This document shows positions 36,801-48,330 of a stretch of DNA of 64,000 nucleotides, one piece after another. The notes below the pieces were generated by a model that did no database searches, was not told the origin of the DNA, and was given only the letters and a program-made list of their open reading frames with translations. A program made the position numbers and the translations under genes. Numbering within the stretch: the first letter of the stretch is position 1; the number at the start of each line of letters is the position of its first letter. The stretch comes from Tetragonia tetragonoides (taxonomy: Eukaryota; Streptophyta; Magnoliopsida; Caryophyllales; Aizoaceae), in contig CM076146.1 in the NCBI GenBank assembly GCA_038025085.1, positions 45,709,336 to 45,773,335 on the forward strand, in the 5' to 3' direction.

Positions 36801-39549
36801 TTTATGCTATTACTTCCTTCCCTTCAATTTTTCTCTGGGGTTCTTTAAGGGAATGGATGGGACTCCGCTTAAGGTGCAGGTGTTTTTGTGGATTGTAGCT
36901 CTAGATATGGTGAATACTAATGATCTGCCTCTAGATAGGGCTCTTATGCCAGATGTGTGTCTCCTTTGTCGGGTGAGTAGTGAGACAACTTTACATCTGT
37001 TTCTTACCTGTGACTTTGCCCGTCGCATTTGGGATAGATTGTTGGGTATTTTTGAGAAGGAATGGGTATCCCCTTCTAGTGTGGCGGAGTTCTTACGACA
37101 TGGAGTTTTGGAGTTTGGGAGGAGGAAGGAGACAAGGTTACTGTGGTGCAATGCTGAGTTTGCGATTTCTTGGTGTCTTTGGCTGGAAAGAAATGTCCGG
37201 GTCTTCAATGGGGTGACCATTTCGGTGGATATGCTTTGGGATAGAGTCACTTATCTAGCATCTTTATGGGCTAGGGCCTCAGGGGCATTTAGGGGTCATT
37301 CTGTTATTACAATCCAACATAATTGGTCAAATTTGTAATTAGTTTCTCTTGGGAGGACATCTTGTCCTCATCTACTGTATTCTTTGATACTTCATTAATA
37401 AAATCTTTCTCTTTATCTAAAAAAAATAAGAAAAATTTAAGGGAATTGATGGGACTTTTATAGATACCAATTGCTAACTGGAAATTGCATGCCTATGTCG
37501 AATGCAGGAGAATGGACTTCTGCATGTACCCAAGGGCCAAGCCCAAAATGCTCAAGCCCAAATGTTCTCGGATCCAAACATGGCTATGGATATGATGAAG
37601 AAAAATCTATCAATGATTATACCTCAGGTAGAGAAACTCATGTAATTTGGTGCTTGAAATGTTGGCTCACAATATATATCTTACAATCCTTTATGCTAAT
37701 TCGCAGACACTCACTTTTGCTTGGGTGAACTTTTTCTTCTCTGGATTCGTGGCAGGTTTGTTCTTTTTCCTTCTTTTGACTGCAAGGAGCACCCCTCCCC
37801 CAAATAAAAAAATTCCGAAACAAAAGAAAAAAAAGACAATAATTTGACTTGGTTATAACTTCCAACTTTGCTAATCTTTTTCAGTTTCTTTTCCTGTGTT
37901 TTGTTACTTATTCATATCTTGTACTGGCATGGTCATTTCTCTTGCTTCTTAGCTGATCTGATAGTCGTTGAATATGGCATATATGTTTCTATTAACTTGA
38001 AGTATATCATCCATGAGTTATTATGTTAACATTATTATTCTGGTGTGTCAGCCAAAATACCTTTTCCTTTGACCCAGAGGTTTAGGTCAATGTTGCAAAA
38101 TGGCATAGATTTGAGCACAGTTGATGTGAGCTATGTCAGCAGCCGATCATGGTAAGTTGTACTTAATGGAATGCATTTGTCTTAATTTTAGGTAGTTTGA
38201 TCTTTAAAAAACTTGGGCAATGAATGTTGACTACTGCAACAATATCTGTCATGTTTAACTGATTATTCTAAACTGGCAATATCAGGTATTTCCTCAATTT
38301 GTTTGGACTACGCGGTTTGTTCAGCCTTATTCTTGGAGAGGAAAATGGTACTTTCTGCTTTTTAGTATTGGATTGGTTCTATAAGATTATTAAGGATTGA
38401 GCAATATATGTGTAAATTGTGAGACCTTAATCCTTTCACCATTTTGTTTAAAGTATTATTGATGTGGAAACTAACACTCTTCTTTGATCCAGCTATGGAT
38501 GACACACAACGGATGATGCAAATGGGTGGATTTGGTTTTGACCCATCAAAGGTACACTTATTTAGTTGTGCTAGCGGTCCCCTCCTGGGAATTCTGTACA
38601 GGTGGAATCTTTTTGATTTTTCTAGATACCTTTAGTCTGTCAGACATGATGTATAGACTCATACCACAGAGGTCCGTGGCTCCAAAGGCCTCAATTGGTA
38701 TGTGCTACCTGAGAGGCTTGGGGACTGTTGAAGACGGTAAATTTTTACATGTACTCGCGTGTATAATGCTCCATGTACCACACCCCTAACCCAAATAAGG
38801 ATTCAGCCCAAAAATTTGATTTAGCCCAAATAAAAAGGCGTGTGGTGCACAAAGCTCACTAAGCACGAGTATACAACTCGTGCACTGGTTGAAGACTTGG
38901 GAGTTGTGGCCTTTGAGGTGTGGGCTGCAATATGGCTTTGGCTGCAGTAATCCTGGCCATTTTCTGTGGGCTCTGTCCAATATGGAGACCTTTGTTTGGA
39001 TGACCTTTGAACCCTGAATCTGTAAATGCTAATGCTAATGCTTGTGCTTCCAAGGCTCTCTACCGAGCCATGAGGAGAGACCGGATAATCATGTTCCATT
39101 ATAGGGATTAATATGCAAAGAAATAGTGTTATACTAGATTGTCTTCTTGGGGCTTGGGAAACTGGAATTCTTTTATTTCCTTAATCGTAGGTTAGAATTT
39201 CAAGGCAGTTTAACTTTGCGTTTTGAATTTGGTAGCAGCTATTCAGCAAACTCTTCATTTGTTTGCGCTTCTATAGTTTGATATTATGTCAAATTGATAC
39301 AGTGATAAGAGTTATATCAAGGCGCCTTGCATCTTTGTCTGATCATTTATCTTTTTCTCTAATATTTGTAATCATATGATGCTCGGGAGCTGTTTTATAT
39401 GCATCACAATTTTTTTCTTTTTTTGTTTTTGTGGGGAACAACAGAGCTTGGGTGCTGAGAAGGACAGCCTTGACATTGTTCAGCATGAATGGGCCCTCCC
39501 CAAGTTTGAGCAACGAGCGGAAGCAGTCTTGAGGAAACTTATCAAGTAA
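33818..39549 (+). CDS. EMC3: ER membrane protein complex subunit 3 (EMC3), 246 aa, eight exons
   Basis: EMC3 is the Oxa1/YidC-like insertase subunit of the ER membrane protein complex and helps insert tail-anchored and multi-pass proteins. Exons 33818-33969, 34093-34186, 37508-37627, 37707-37755, 38052-38151, 38286-38347, 38493-38551 and 39445-39549 join in frame (741 bases) with GT-AG introns. The sequence runs [20 protein letters not shown] with membrane segment 1 at about 14-35, then [25 protein letters not shown], membrane segment 2 ([20 protein letters not shown]), [40 protein letters not shown], and the C-terminal [20 protein letters not shown]. The length fits plant EMC3. Intron 2 (3.3 kb) contains a Stowaway-type MITE and a truncated LINE. 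Confidence 0.97.
35906..36737. mobile_element. Stowaway-type (Tc1/mariner) MITE, 828 bp, in EMC3 intron 2
   Basis: The element (35908-36735) begins CTCCCTCCGTCCCTCCTTTA and ends with the imperfect complement (TAAAAGAGTGACGGAGGGAG). TA duplicates stand at 35906-35907 and 36736-36737. The terminal repeats run about 32 bp and include ACTTGGGCACTT. The interior carries GTGGTGGT and GAGAGA low-complexity tracts, is unusually long for a Stowaway MITE, and encodes nothing recognisable. Confidence 0.92.
36844..37456 (+). mobile_element. 5'-truncated LINE fragment (zf-RVT domain) with 21-bp target duplication
   Basis: The insert (36865-37435) encodes the end of a LINE reverse transcriptase [23 protein letters not shown], then a zinc-binding CLLC...[20 protein letters not shown] motif typical of the plant zf-RVT domain. 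The frame is open from before 36845 to a TAA at about 37338. A short 3' UTR and an A-rich tail at 37419-37435 follow. The 21-bp direct repeats at 36844-36864 and 37436-37456 differ at one base (both start TTTAAGGGAAT). Same-strand insertion into EMC3 intron 2, beside the Stowaway element. Confidence 0.93.
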
Positions 39550-41079
39550 GCAAAACCTGAGCCAGACCACATTGATTTCTCGTAAAAGATTGAGACCACT
39601 AGGACCGGCAACAAGTTTCATCGTATAAGTTGATATTTCTGCCAAGGAAAGTTGGCAATCACTAGCACGGGGAGGTGAAGCTGATCGTGGCGCAGCCGAT
39701 TATCTCATTTCTGATGACTCAGTATAGTGCAGGGAATTGCATCCCAACGAATTTTCTAAAGTCCTGTTTTAGTCTCATTGTCTTGTTTTTCTTTGTAATT
39801 TGGTAGTAATTTATCTGATAGGAAAACTGATTATACCTTATTTCTAGGTCTGATGCGCAAGTTTGAGATTATTCATGTATGAGCAGTCATGTTTCTCTTT
39901 CTCAAGCCATCTACTACTGCTCATGTCGAATTGTCGATATATCAGCTACGAAATTTTTACGTTTTAATATAGTACTCTTTCCATTGAAAAGGATTTTCTT
40001 TATTTTGTTTTTTGTGATAATTTTCTCTTTGTTGAAAAAGAAATATTGGGCACCATTGTGAGAGTTTTGTTGTAAAAGTTGTCTTGAAGCATAATGGCTA
40101 TACGAGATGTTAGTCATTACTAGGATGGTGAAGCTGCTGATGTCGCCTGCTGATGATGACAGTGGTTATCTATTATTGTAATCTGTTTTGCGGATCAAGG
40201 CTTTTTACTGTAGGAGAATTTGTATGGAGGTATCTTGTTAAAAGCATGCTATTGTAATAAGATCCTCAAAGTATGAATTCCAAATTTCAGATGTTTCAGG
40301 TGTTGGCGAGTCACTTTGAGACGAGTCAGAGGACCAAGCAACAAGTGCGTGACACAGCAGATATCAATTTGGAGGGGCTCGTTTCGAAATGAGTGAAGTA
40401 ACCCACTTGCTTATTTGTATGCTCTCTAGGCCAAAATCTTTCTATGTAGGACACGAACTCACTTCAACAGTTAGCATATAGTTACGCTCACAAGTTGGAA
40501 AATACGAACTTGTCAAAGATAATTACATGTATGGGCATGAATCCATACACCGCAACCCCAAGTTGTCCATTTTCGGGGCTCGCACCGAAATGTGTTAAAA
40601 TGGACAACAATAACAATGACAGAAAGAAAACAGGATTTAAGAACTGAGTTTGTAATAGGCATAAACTTTTTCCATTTGGCTTCGTTCCTTTCTCGTCTGT
40701 TGTTAGAGATAGATATTGAACTTAAAGCAAAATCCAAGGAAAGAATGGCAATTGGCCAGGTGAGTGAAGTGGGGTTACTCACTTTAATAATTAAGAAGGT
40801 AGTGTATGTATTTTGTGGAAATTCAAGTTATGGGGGGACATCGGAGTATGTTGTAATCACTGATGGGGCTGTTTATCTGTGGAGTATTATTATGCCAACA
40901 AGTAATTATGACAACTTAAAGGCAAGATACACGAATTCGACACGGAACAACATTTATGCTAAGGTGGTCATTTGGTGAGTTAAAAACAGGACAACAATGC
41001 TCAAGTATACTTAAATTAGTAGTTAAACGCCATGACATTTGACACAGATTTATGCATTTGTCTTGCAAAAGAAGAGTAG
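39550..41079. other. 3' flank of EMC3 and spacer
   Basis: The EMC3 3' UTR should lie in the first few hundred bases. From about 40300 to 41050 I see open stretches on both strands but no recognisable domain or exon chain. Confidence 0.45.
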
Positions 41080-41400
41080 TAAGGCACTTTTCTTTTCGTC
41101 GATTCCATGCTGTATTTTGTATGTTCCGTTTCGTTTCATTTCGCTCCGTTTCGTTCCGCTCCGCATTCTGTACTTCATTTTGTCTCACATTTTTTTGAAT
41201 TATCCGCGCCGTTCCGTTCCGTTGAAGAGAACAGGGGATGGTGAGGAATGGAACGGCGCGGAACGGAACGGAACGGCGCGATGCGGATAATGGAAGAAAT
41301 TGTGAGACAAAATGAAGTGCAGAATACGGAACAGAACTAAACGGGACGGATTGGAACGGAACAGAATACAACATGGAAACGACGAAACTAACAGGCCTAA
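41080..41400. mobile_element. PIF/Harbinger-type MITE, 315 bp, CGGAA-word interior
   Basis: The element spans 41083-41397 with TAA duplicates at 41080-41082 and 41398-41400. The left end is GGCACTTTTCTTTTCGTCGA. The right end on the minus strand is GGCCTGTTAGTTTCGTCGTT. Both continue into TTCCATG(C/T)TGTATT. The two halves are long inverted copies of each other (TTCCGTTCCG against CGGAACGGAA), so the element is nearly one large hairpin. Confidence 0.9.
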
Positions 41401-41402
41401 GC

Positions 41403-41641
41403 TTAGGCCCTGTTCTCGTCAACAGAATGATGCGAGACGGTGAGGAACAGAACGAAAATTGCAGCGCGGTGCGGAATGGAAAAGAAATTGCAGCGCAGGA
41501 CGAAATGGAATAATAAATATAACTTGTGTGGTGTGGAACGGAACGGAAATTACGGTGCGGTGCAGAACAGAACAGTAATTATAATGCGGTGCAAAACGGA
41601 ACGGAATACAGCATAAAAACGACGAAAAGAACAGGGCCTTA
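41403..41641. mobile_element. PIF/Harbinger-type MITE, 233 bp, second adjacent copy
   Basis: The element spans 41406-41638 with TTA duplicates at 41403-41405 and 41639-41641. Its ends are GGCCCTGTTCTCGTCAAC and, on the minus strand, GGCCCTGTTCTTTTCGTCGT. The interior is GGAACGGAA and GTGCGG words. It begins only eight bases after the previous element, and the junction CCTAAGCTTAGG is a perfect palindrome made by the two elements' ends and duplications. Confidence 0.92.
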
Positions 41642-42200
41642 GTATGTATTCTTTCACTTGACTTTGTCAGTTTGTGTATAATCAGCAATAGTGTGCCATT
41701 ATATTTCTTCTATAAATACGGCATGCATCACTGTTTATAATAATTAGGGAAATCTTAACAAAGAGAATAAGTTTACAAATCTCATATAAAGATCTCCATA
41801 AGCATTCATTCAATAAGTATCATACAAGAAGTTAAACCCACCTTTTATGAAGAAATGAATAACTAGTTATAATCGTATGCTCGAAGGAAATATATTAACA
41901 TCGAACTCCGAAGATATATTTGAAAGTGGTTTGAATTAGATATGACACATTGGAACCCTAACCTAAGGCAATGGCTTTCGAAGGGAAAAAATGAGAAAAC
42001 ATTTGGTAATAAGTTAGTTGGCTTTTGAGAGGTAAAAATGAGAAAATCATTGTCCCATCGCAGCATTTATGACCCATGACACAGCACCTTGTCCATGTCC
42101 CATGTCTTATCTCTTATAGGTGAAATCGAAATTCCGGAACGTAGATGATTTTCCCGTGGCAATGTAAATTCCTTTAGGATCATAATACACCACCTGTATA
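41642..42200. other. spacer before the satellite
   Basis: I see no gene. The satellite becomes recognisable from about 42165 (CCTTTAGGATCATAATACAC... TTTGGGCAAAAATCA). Confidence 0.45.
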
Positions 42201-45055
42201 AGTTTGGGCAAAAATCATAACCAGCCCTGGAAACCGAAAATCGAACACTATAATCCACGTTTTTCGGGCTTTAGAGAGGCTATAGAATGAAGGTGGATAC
42301 TTTAGCCCCACATCACACGAGACACCCCTAGAGTACAGGACAGACCCCAAGATCTGTTATTATATCCCTGGTAGGTTGGACAAGCGCTTTTACGGGGCAC
42401 CAATCTAAGGGTCGAGATACCGAAATCATGGGCGAAACCAATGTTCAAGGACCACAATGACCTTCTCGGGGCACCGTAGGTCGTCTAGGGTCATGATAGA
42501 CCCTCCAAAGAAATTTAGGCAAAAATCACAATCGGGCCCAGGAAGCCGAAAATCGAAGCCTATTAATCAACGCATTTTGGGCTTCTTGAAAGCCCTAAAA
42601 CAAAGCTTTAGTACTACATAGCACAGGAGACCCCCTAGGAAAAATGGGAGTCCCGGAGGTTGATTATCCGGTCCCTTGTAGTCTTGAACATGCGTTTTCG
42701 TGACATCAATCTAAGGGTCGGGACCGAAAGCATAGGTGAAACCAATGTTCGGGGATCCAAACGATCTTTCCGGGGCACCAGGGGTTCTCTTTAATCATGT
42801 TATACTCTTCGGAGAAGTTTGGAAAAAATGAAAATCGTGCTGAAAATCAAAGCCTATAATCCACGTTTTTTGGAGTTTCGGGAGGCTCTGCAATGAAGGT
42901 AGGTATTTTAGCACCATATCGCACGAGATACCCCTAGGGGATTGGGAGGCCCCCGGGGTCGGTTATCGGGTCCCTAGGTAGGCTTGGACATGCGTATTAC
43001 CTAGACCTGGAAAACGGGTTATTTGCGTCGGGTTTGGGTCGGGTCATTTCGGTTCGGTTTGATTCGGGTTATCTCTAATTTTGGTTCGGGTTTGATCGAG
43101 TCGGGTATATTTGGGCTCGGGTTGATTCAGTTCATGTTGTTTTTGGGTCGGTTGCGGGTCGGGTCAGGTCACTCCGGTTTGGGTCATTTCGGTTCGGGTT
43201 GAATTGGGTTATCACGCACTGTACTCGGTTCGGGTTCGGGTCGGTTTGGTCCGGGTATATTTGGGTTCGGATCGATTCGGGTCATTTTGTTTCAGGTCAG
43301 ATATGGGTCGGACAGATTTCAGTCACAATTTTTGTTCAAGTTCGGTTTTAGTACTGTTTTCCCCGATTGCATTACTACAGTTTGAGTTTAGGTACAAGTC
43401 ATGCCAACATCAGAATGATTGCACGTCGTTTTCAATCAATATCTCATCACAATGTTGCGAGTCACATATTTCAAAGTGGACAATTAAATTGGGACGGAGG
43501 AAGTAATATTGGAGTGCCTGCAATTTTTATAGAAGTAAGTGTAACAGAGTTAAGGAGATGTAATCAAATGCGTTGCATTTTTTGTAAGAGTAACTATTAT
43601 AGGGCTACAAATATATAAATTGATTTATAAATAGATATTTTAATAGGTGAATGTAATCACAATGTTTTAAAAGATTTTAAACACTAACAATTAAATAAAT
43701 AAATAAATAAATTAATTAATTAAAATAAATTAAAATAAATAAATAAAAATAATAAATAATAAATAATAAATAATAAATAAATAATAATATATTATCAGTT
43801 TCGGTTCGGGTTGGTTTGGGTCATAAATTTCGGATTGCGTTCGGTTCGGGTCCCTTCGGGTTATTCGGATTGGGTCGGTTTTGGTTTGGATCAGATTAGG
43901 ATACGGGTCATATCGGGTCTGCTAATTTCGAGTCGGTTCGGTTTGGATCGGGTTGTTTCGGATTTTCCCTTCAATTTCAGGTCTTGCTATTCGGGTTGAA
44001 TCGGGTCACGTGTCGGGTTATTCGGATCGGGTTATCGGGTCTGGGTCAGTATTGCCAGGTCTAGTCTTACCAGTCACCAATCTAAGGGTCAAAAACATCG
44101 CAAGTATGGGTGCAATCGGTTTCGGAGACTCACATGGCCTTCCTGGGACACCGGGGGTCCTCTAGGGTCATGAGAGACCCCCCATAGAAGTTTGGGCAAA
44201 AATCACTATCGGACCCTGAGAAGCCGAAAAGCGAAGGTTCGAAGCCTATAATCCATATTTTTGGGCTTTTGGGAGGCTCCGAATTGAAGATGGATATTTT
44301 AGCACCACAACGCACGGGATATCCCCGAGGGATATGGGAGGACCTTGGGGTCGGTTATTGGATCCCTGATAGGTTTGGACAGACGTTTTACAGAGACCAA
44401 GCTATAGGCCGTAACACCGAAAGCAAGGATAAAATTGGAGTTTGGGGGCTCGTGTGACCTTTTTTGGGGTACCAGGGGTCCTTTAGAGTCGTGATAAACC
44501 CCCTATAGAAGTTTGGGCAAGAATCTCAACCGGGAGTTGTGAAGCCAAAAATCAACGTTTTTTGGGTTTACGGGAGGGCCCGGAACAGAGGTGGATATTT
44601 TTGCACCACATGCACGGATACCCCTAGGAGACATTGGAGGCCTCGGGGTTTTTTTGTCGGGTCTTTGGTAGGCTTGGACAAGCAATTTACGTGACAACTC
44701 TCTAAGGGTCGGAACATAGAAAGAATGCATGCATGGGTTAAAACCGGAGTTTCGAGACCCGAATAATCTTTCCGAGTCACCAAGGGTCCTCGTGAGTCAC
44801 AAATCACAATTGACCACCTGAAAAAAGTTGGGCAAAACTCACTGGGCCATGCGAAGTCAAAAATTGAAGGTGTACACGATTTTTGGGCACCTTGGTTGAT
44901 CCTACCAACATGCTTGTCGCATGTGTATTATGAACAAATTCAGAGTACGACATTGCCAATGACTCATTAAATCAGTTATAGTTTGTTTATGGCACGTGGT
45001 ACTCAGATAACCGTAGTAAATCTTAAGCTAATACGTGCAACAAACCCCGATTTTG
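42165..45055. repeat. ~312-bp satellite array, block 1 (interrupted)
   Basis: Degenerate tandem monomers carry the ordered words TTTGGGCAAAAATCAC, GGAAGCCGAAAATCGAA, ATAATCCACGTTTTTTGGGC, GGTGGATATTTTAGCACCAC, GGCTTGGACATGCGTTTTA and CACCAATCTAAGGGTC. The TTTTGGGCTT word recurs about every 305-320 bp (near 42250, 42560, 42866, 44250, 44557). A hAT element (43002-44063) splits one monomer. The block ends in a distinctive non-monomer tail (44890-45050, including TTGTCGCATGTGTATTATGA), which recurs at the end of block 2. Confidence 0.9.
42994..44071. mobile_element. hAT element, 1062 bp, CGGGTC/GGTTCGG-word interior, inserted in satellite
   Basis: The element (43002-44063) starts TAGACCTGGAAAACGGGTTA. 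Its right end on the minus strand is TAGACCTGGCAATACTGACC. The 8-bp duplicates are GTATTACC (42994-43001) and GTCTTACC (44064-44071). Uninterrupted satellite monomers read GCGTCTTACC at this place, which confirms the target. Both arms are hundreds of bases of GGGTCGGTTCGGGT words. A non-repetitive AT-rich core (about 43330-43790) contains a TAAATAAATAAT tract and no transposase. Confidence 0.93.
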
Positions 45056-48000
45056 GGCAAAAATCACAACCAGCCCTGGGAAACTGAAAATCGAACACTA
45101 TAATCCACGTTTTTCGGGCTTTAGAGAGGCCATATAATGAAGGAGGATACTTTAGCCCCACATCACACGGGACACTCCTAGGGTACAAGGCAGACCCCGA
45201 GATCTGTTATTAGATCCCTGGTCGGTTGGACGAGCGCTTTTACGGGGCACCAATCTAAGGGTCGAGATACCGAAATCATGGGCGAAATCAATGTTCATGG
45301 ACCATAATGACCTTCTCTGGGCACCGTAGGTCGTCTAGGGTCATTGATAGCCCCACAAGTGCACGGGTCTATCGAAGTAGTAAAAAGATCGTATCCACAA
45401 GGACTCTTTGATAGAGTACTAAATATCCGTAGATTATCGACTATCTACACCGATTAAAGGAGTTGATTGGATTGACTAACCTAAACAAACTAATTAATCA
45501 AAACTTAATAAAGGTGTGAAACAATAATAAAGGCAATTCTAGGATAGGAATCACCACTAATCATGCACATTGATCATTGATTAACCCCAAACAACCCCCA
45601 AGCTTAAATAACAAACCCATTGACAATTAGCAAAGGTATCACAAACACCATCTTTCGAAAAAGAGTGATTTTTATCCAAACACAAACCAAGAGACCTATT
45701 TCTAGGATCCTAATTAGGCATGGGTTATATTAAACTAAGCTGAGAAATAATTCACTTTCGTGGTATTAAATCTCAAGCATCAATAATAAAGCAACCACCA
45801 TCATCAAACACATTTCCATGCTTAACAATAGGTACAAATAAGATAAAATGTGGATCAAGCAATTTATCAAACACTTGGTGAGCACATGCTCAACATTGAT
45901 AGAAATTTGGAATTAAACTTGGGGAAGGGGCAAACCAACAATCAAGAGCATGGATTAGGGCTACCTAATCCTAGAACTAATTAAACTACTCACTAATCAT
46001 GGGATTAAGCAAAATAAACTTCATATTAACAATACCCATTAACATTCAAGAACAAAGCTTCAAACTTGCAATATTGATAGAAGAGAGAGAGGAGAGAGAA
46101 AACTTACAACCAAAATGTTAATGATTAAAGAGTTGATTAACACTAATTACCAAAGTTTATCACTTCCTAAGAATATTAAGCTCACTATTTGAGAGAACTA
46201 TCAAGAACCCTAAGTAAAATACGGCTAAAATGAGATGTCCAGAAAAAGGAGAAAATGAGTTATTTATTGACTAAGGGGTCGATGGCCAAAAAGGCCAGAA
46301 AAACGCCCCTCTCCAGAAAAATGGGGTGGACGTTTTTTCTGAAGAGGGCCATTTTTTCGGGCGGGCGACAGCTCTTCAGTTCACTGGATGACCCTTTTTT
46401 TTGGCAGGGCCGTTTTTCATCTTCAAACGCATATTTGACAGCCTTCCGCTCTGAATTTGCAAAAACGTGAAACGTGAAAGTTTTAGCCCTCTTTGTTAGC
46501 TTTTCACAGCACTTTCAATCACTTGATTTGAAGCACATATGATGAGGTTATGGTCAAAATACTGAAACACTGTCGAAACTTCGTCATTGGTTCTTCTCGC
46601 TCCCGCCATTACTTCTCTAGGAAGCCTAAAATACCTATAAAAACATGCAAAGACACACCAAACAAAGAAAAGCATAATCTAGAAAATATGGGGTAAAATC
46701 ACTACACTAAATGCAAGTAACATCCTAGAAATTACCTAAAATCAATGCAAATGTACCCTAAAAACATGCACAAATACTTGTGCATCAGTCATGATAGACC
46801 CCTCCAAAGAAGTTTGGGCAAAAATCACAATCGGGCCCCAGGAAGCCGAAAATCGAAGCCTATTAATCAACGTATTTTGGGCTTCTTGAAAGCCCTGAAA
46901 CGAAGGTGGATATTTTAGTACCACATAGCACAGGACACCCCCTAGGGAAAATGAGAGTCCCCGAGATTGATTATCGGGGCTCTTGTAGTCTTGAACATGC
47001 GTTTTATGTGACATCAATTTAAGGGCCGGGACACCGAAAGCATAGGTGAAATCAATGTTCGGGGACCCAAATGACCTTCCCGGGGCACCAGGGATTCTCT
47101 TTGATCATGTTATACTCTTCGGAGAAGTTTGGGAAAAAATTAAAATCGAGCCCTGGAAAGCCGAAAATCAAAGCCTATAATCCACGTTTTCTGGAGTTGC
47201 GGGAGGCTCTGCAAAGAAGGTGGATATTTTAGCACCACATTGCACGAGATACTCCTAGGGGGATTGGGAGGCCCCTGGGATCAGTTATCGGGTCCCTAGG
47301 TAAGGCTTGGACATGCGTCTTACCGGACACCAATCTAAGGGTCAAAACACCAAAAGTATGGGTGCAATCGGTATTCAGAGACTCATATGGCCTTCCTGGG
47401 ACACCGGGAGTCCTCTAGAGTCATGAGAGACCCCCCAGAGAAGTTTGGGCAAAACTCACAATCGGGCTCTGAGAAGCCAAAATTCGAAGGCTCGAAGCCT
47501 ATAACTCATATTTTTGGGCTTCCGGGAGGCTCCGAAATGAAGATGGATATTTTAGCACCACAGTGCACGGGATACCCCCGAGGGATATGGGAGGACCTTG
47601 GGGTCGGTTATTAGATCCCTGATAGGCTTGGATGGACGTTTTACGGAGACCAAGCTATAGGCCGTAACACCGAAAGCAAGGATAAAATTGGAGTTCGGGG
47701 GCTCGTGTGACCTTTTTTGGGGTACTAGGGGTCCTTTAGGGTCGTGATATACCCCCTAGAGAAGTTTGGGCAAGAATCTCAACCGGGACTTGTGAAGCCA
47801 AAAATCAAAGCAAAAAAAATCAACGTTTTTTGGGTTTACGGGAGGGCCCCGGAATAGAGGTGGATATTTTTGCACCACATGCACGGATACCCCTAGGAGA
47901 CATTGGAGGCCTCGGGGTTTTTTTGTCGGGTTTTTGGTAGGCTTGGACAAGCAATTTACGTGACAACTCTCTAAGGGAAACATAGAAAAAATGCATGCAT

Positions 48001-48330
48001 GGGTTAAAACCGGAGTTTCGAGACCCGAATAATCTTTCCGAGTCACCAAGAGTCCTCGTGAGTCACAAATCACAATTGACCACCTGAAAAAAGTTGGGCA
48101 AAACTCACTGGGCCATGCGAAGTCAAAAATTGAAGGTGTACACTGTTTTTGGGCACCTTGGTTGATCCTGCCAATATGCTTGTCGCATGTGTCTTATGAA
48201 CAAATTCAGACTACGAAATTGCCAATGACTCATTAAATCAGTTATAGTTTGTTTATGGCACCTGGTACTTATTAGATAATCGTAGTAAATCTTGAGCTAA
48301 TATGTGCAACAAACCCCGACTTCTGGAAGG
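45056..48330. repeat. ~312-bp satellite array, block 2 (duplicate of block 1)
   Basis: From TTTTGGGCAAAAATCACAACC at about 45050 the order of variant monomers repeats that of block 1 from about 42205, and the block ends with the same non-monomer tail (about 48150-48325). This shows that a unit of roughly 1.8 kb, several variant monomers plus the tail, was duplicated as a whole. Block 2 lacks the hAT insertion of block 1 but carries its own 1443-bp insertion (45345-46787). Confidence 0.88.
45340..46792. mobile_element. TG...CA element, 1443 bp, with 5-bp target duplication (probable solo LTR)
   Basis: The insert (45345-46787) starts TGATAGCCCCACAAGTGCAC and ends ACAAATACTTGTGCATCA. It is flanked by GTCAT at 45340-45344 and 46788-46792. 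Block 1 reads straight through at the matching place (GGGTCATGATAGACC, about 42490). TG/CA ends and a 5-bp duplication are the marks of an LTR retrotransposon, and with no internal domains a solo LTR is the simplest reading. The right end contains the hairpin GCACAAATACTTGTGC. The interior is AT-rich with a GA tract at 46084-46100. Confidence 0.8.

Noticed and set aside
36810..37250. 146-codon minus-strand frame
   Set aside because: It is the antisense shadow of the LINE zf-RVT fragment, which carries the recognisable zinc-binding motif on the plus strand.
40592..40978. 128-aa plus-strand open frame as a gene
   Set aside because: No domain, no splice partners and no promoter signal; the composition is like the AT-rich spacer.
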